From NCBI GenBank assembly GCA_022539475.1, contig VCMS01000119.1:89445-153444 (forward strand): a DNA stretch of 64,000 nt. The letters run 5' to 3'. Of this stretch, positions 62,169 through 64,000 are shown in pieces. Within the stretch, counting starts at the first letter, position 1; each line of letters starts with the position of its first letter. The DNA comes from Gracilaria domingensis (taxonomy: Eukaryota; Rhodophyta; Florideophyceae; Gracilariales; Gracilariaceae). A program made the position numbers and the translations under genes. Under the pieces are notes generated by a model, which worked only from the letters and a program-made list of their open reading frames with translations, ran no database searches and was not told the DNA's origin.

Positions 62169-63071
62169 GGATAATTGTGGCTGGATGGAGACTTTCCGAA
62201 TGGCTTTCCCCTGTCAGCACGAGTACGAACGATCTACAGAAGGTGGCATGGAACCTATTACATGTTTACCTTGGGACTTTCAAACGACATGGACCCTACA
62301 TAAACGAGGGTCTTCTCACTAAGCTGGTCTCATTGACAGGAAGGGTGAACCCTTTCATTATACCGCTTGTGGGTCAGCAGTTTGTCTTTTACTACTATCA
62401 CTTTGCGGTGGCTCGCTATGGACATCTTCCCCCCGCAGAGAACTTACGGAGTGGAGGTGTCAAGCTTCCTGCAGCGGATTGAAGCTAGAGAGGCTTTCGA
62501 GATCGATCTGGCATATGACCAAGATCGCGGTGACGTACCTCCTCCGCTCCAGATTGAAGAAACCACCCCAGTAACGCCGGCTCTTCTTGCAATGCCGATA
62601 ATTGTTGACTACGAAGTCTACAACCAGGACGTGAACTACTTGGAAATGGAAATCGGTGGGCGTACACTTGAGAACTGGCTCTCCCCACTAGAATGTGAGG
62701 ACTGGGAGAAGCATTGTATTGTTTGGAATTGCTTTCATCTCTGCTTGAGTATTCATCTCGTATACGGTCAGTATTTTACACAGTATGCCCATGTGATGCT
62801 TGGCAGATTGGCTAAAAGGCTCCATCCGCAGATGAACAGGCTTGGCGCGGATAGGACGATATTCTTTCTATATCACTATGTCATTGGAAAGTATGGACAT
62901 CTACCAGCTGCTGCGACGCACGAAGAGCAGGTGGAAGACTACATACGTCGTATTGAAAATCATGAAGAGTTCCTCATTGACTTTGAACCAGATCCTGAGT
63001 ATCCAGAACCTCCACACCCTTTCAGGTATACTACCGAAGAGATTTCGCGGGACGTACCCTTGGAACATTGA
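62111..63071 (+). CDS. gypsy-4 ORF3: protein with a duplicated ~110-residue domain (one frameshift)
   Basis: Starts at ATG 62111, overlapping the end of pol in another phase. The first frame runs to 62482 and a second takes over after a shift near 62420-62450, beside a run of six C. Two copies of one domain are visible: (1) WRLSEWLSPVS...VAWNLLHVYLGTF...FVFYYYHFAVARYGHLPPAE, then LQRIEAREAFEIDL; (2) RTLENWLSPLE...IVWNCFHLCLSI...IFFLYHYVIGKYGHLPAAA, then IRRIENHEEFLIDF. The position is that of env in errantiviruses, but there is no signal peptide or fusion-protein pattern, and the protein is helical and soluble-looking. Family unknown. Confidence 0.65.
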
Positions 63072-63113
63072 TCAAAACCGTACGTTCATGGTCGCCCAGG
63101 CGTAGCGACCGCT

Positions 63114-63126
63114 GAGTTGGGGAGTG
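63114..63126 (+). other. Polypurine tract of gypsy-4
   Basis: GAGTTGGGGAGTG precedes the LTR start TGTGGAGGCGG at 63127. Confidence 0.65.
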
Positions 63127-64000
63127 TGTGGAGGCGGATGCAGGGGAGTGTCCCGCCACCCAGGGACACTCCCGAACAATTTTATTCTATATCTCCGACA
63201 CCTTCCACCCCTGGACTGCGCCGTCACTCCCACCGTCTGCGCCCACCGCTGCGCGCCGCGCGCCGCGGCGCGCCCCCGACGGAGATGAAGAAGTCGCGCG
63301 CCGTGCGCTGCGACGCGGCGGCAAGGATGATGAGGTTTCGCGCCGCGCGCCGCGGCGCGCCCCCGACGGAGATGAAGAAGTCGCGCGCCGTTCGCTGCGG
63401 CGCGCCTGAACAGGAGGATAATGAGGTTGCGCGTCGCGCGCCGCTGGCTGCGGCGCGCCCGCCGCTAAGCAGGCTTTGGAAGCTCGCGCGCCGCACGTTG
63501 CGGCGCGCCAGCTGCAGGTAGGAAAAGGAACGTGCGCGCTGCAGCCTGACGCTGGAGGACAGTGAAGTGGCGCGCTCTCTTCGGGGAGCTCAGAAAGTTG
63601 TGGCGCGCTGCTGTCGCGCGCACGATTCGCAATCAGATACGACCAGGATAACAATCAATTTAATCGGAGTTCTGTGACAAATAGGCAACTCGAAGATACG
63701 AGAAAGGGATATTCGACTCAGAGGACAACAAAGCTTATCACAGCCGCATGAACGAGATGAACGCGCAGATGCGCGGGGAGCGGAGAGCCGTAGCACCATC
63801 ATGGAGAAAGCGCCAACCAACACTACCCGTCGCACGAACATTACTCGGAGCTCGTTAAATTGTTTTGAGTCATCCATCGATATTCCACGCTTGAAGAGAA
63901 CGCTCATATAGAGCCTCCTCGCAGGCGAAAAGTTAGCGCTTCGTGTACGTTCTTCGTCGGCAACATCGCTTCGTTGCAAATGCGGCGTCCTCCTCGAGCT
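63127..64000 (+). repeat. gypsy-4 3' LTR, incomplete at window end
   Basis: Matches 53854-54720 with indels. The hairpin array (63252-63508) has one extra GCGCGCCG unit at its left side. The antisense acidic ORF is disrupted in this copy. Confidence 0.85.
63252..63508 (+). repeat. GC-rich palindrome array in the gypsy-4 3' LTR
   Basis: Second copy of the array at 53979-54230, with an added GCGCGCCG unit in the first palindrome, showing that the stems can expand or contract. Confidence 0.8.

Larger units (their letters stand above)
53854..64000 (+). mobile_element. gypsy-4: Ty3/gypsy element with ORF3, 3' LTR cut by window end
   Basis: A second gypsy lineage. The 5' LTR begins TGTGGAGGCGGATGC at 53854 and the matching 3' LTR begins at 63127 after a polypurine tract. 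Internal order: leader, gag-protease, an amber codon, RT-RNase H-integrase in the same frame, then a separate ORF3. Over 870 bp of LTR is visible at both ends. The 5' LTR right end cannot be fixed because the 3' copy runs off the window. Confidence 0.88.

Noticed and set aside
1-64000. tRNA, rRNA or other structural RNA genes
   Set aside because: None recognised by eye on either strand; a tRNAscan/Rfam run would be needed to exclude short ones.

Overview
This window is a transposable-element graveyard from a eukaryotic nuclear genome. No complete ordinary host gene is visible. Ty3/gypsy and Ty1/copia LTR retrotransposons, a pogo-like DNA transposon, a CACTA-type (Tnp2) transposon and a MITE are stacked end to end and inside one another. 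Nothing prokaryotic (operons, Shine-Dalgarno spacing, CRISPR, IS elements) was seen. The mixture (chromodomain-bearing Ty3/gypsy, divergent copia, Tnp2-CACTA) suits a repeat-rich alga, oomycete or similar protist; a red alga is my guess, but the sequence alone does not settle it. I use local names: gypsy-0, -1, -2, -3, -4, -5, copia-A and copia-B.

Layout. 1-1064: 3' end of gypsy-0 (+). 1067-3135: pogo-like element with TA target duplication. 3138-5522 and 28285-about 32030: the two halves of gypsy-1 (-), split by copia-A (5523-28279; 463-bp LTRs, 5-bp near-perfect TSD). Inside copia-A sit copia-B (7346-12608; LTRs identical by eye, perfect 5-bp TSD, one intact 1511-codon gag-pol) and, in its gag region, an approximately 11.5-kb insert carrying a decayed CACTA transposase, an accessory ORF, and fragments resembling host genes (P4-ATPase and TPR protein). 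32254-37040: 5'-truncated gypsy-3 (+). 37041-39720: gypsy-5 (-), truncated and interrupted by a 294-bp MITE. 40420-52018: complete gypsy-2 (+) with perfect TSD. 53854-64000: gypsy-4 (+), whose 3' LTR runs off the window.

The most interesting signal is a gene on the antisense strand between pol and the 3' LTR of the gypsy-0/-2/-3 family. Three diverged copies keep recognisably homologous antisense protein sequence, and each has a TATATAA box reading antisense just inside the 3' LTR. Other notable points are a single in-frame amber codon between gag-protease and pol in gypsy-4, a duplicated-domain ORF3 in gypsy-4, a Tudor-like domain in copia-B, a chromodomain about 445 residues beyond the integrase core in gypsy-2, and two different arrays of small GC-rich hairpins.

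Most coding regions are broken. Copia-B looks youngest and potentially active, gypsy-2 moderately old, and gypsy-1, gypsy-3, gypsy-5, copia-A, pogo and CACTA are decayed. Boundaries called approximate were judged by eye, without alignment software.
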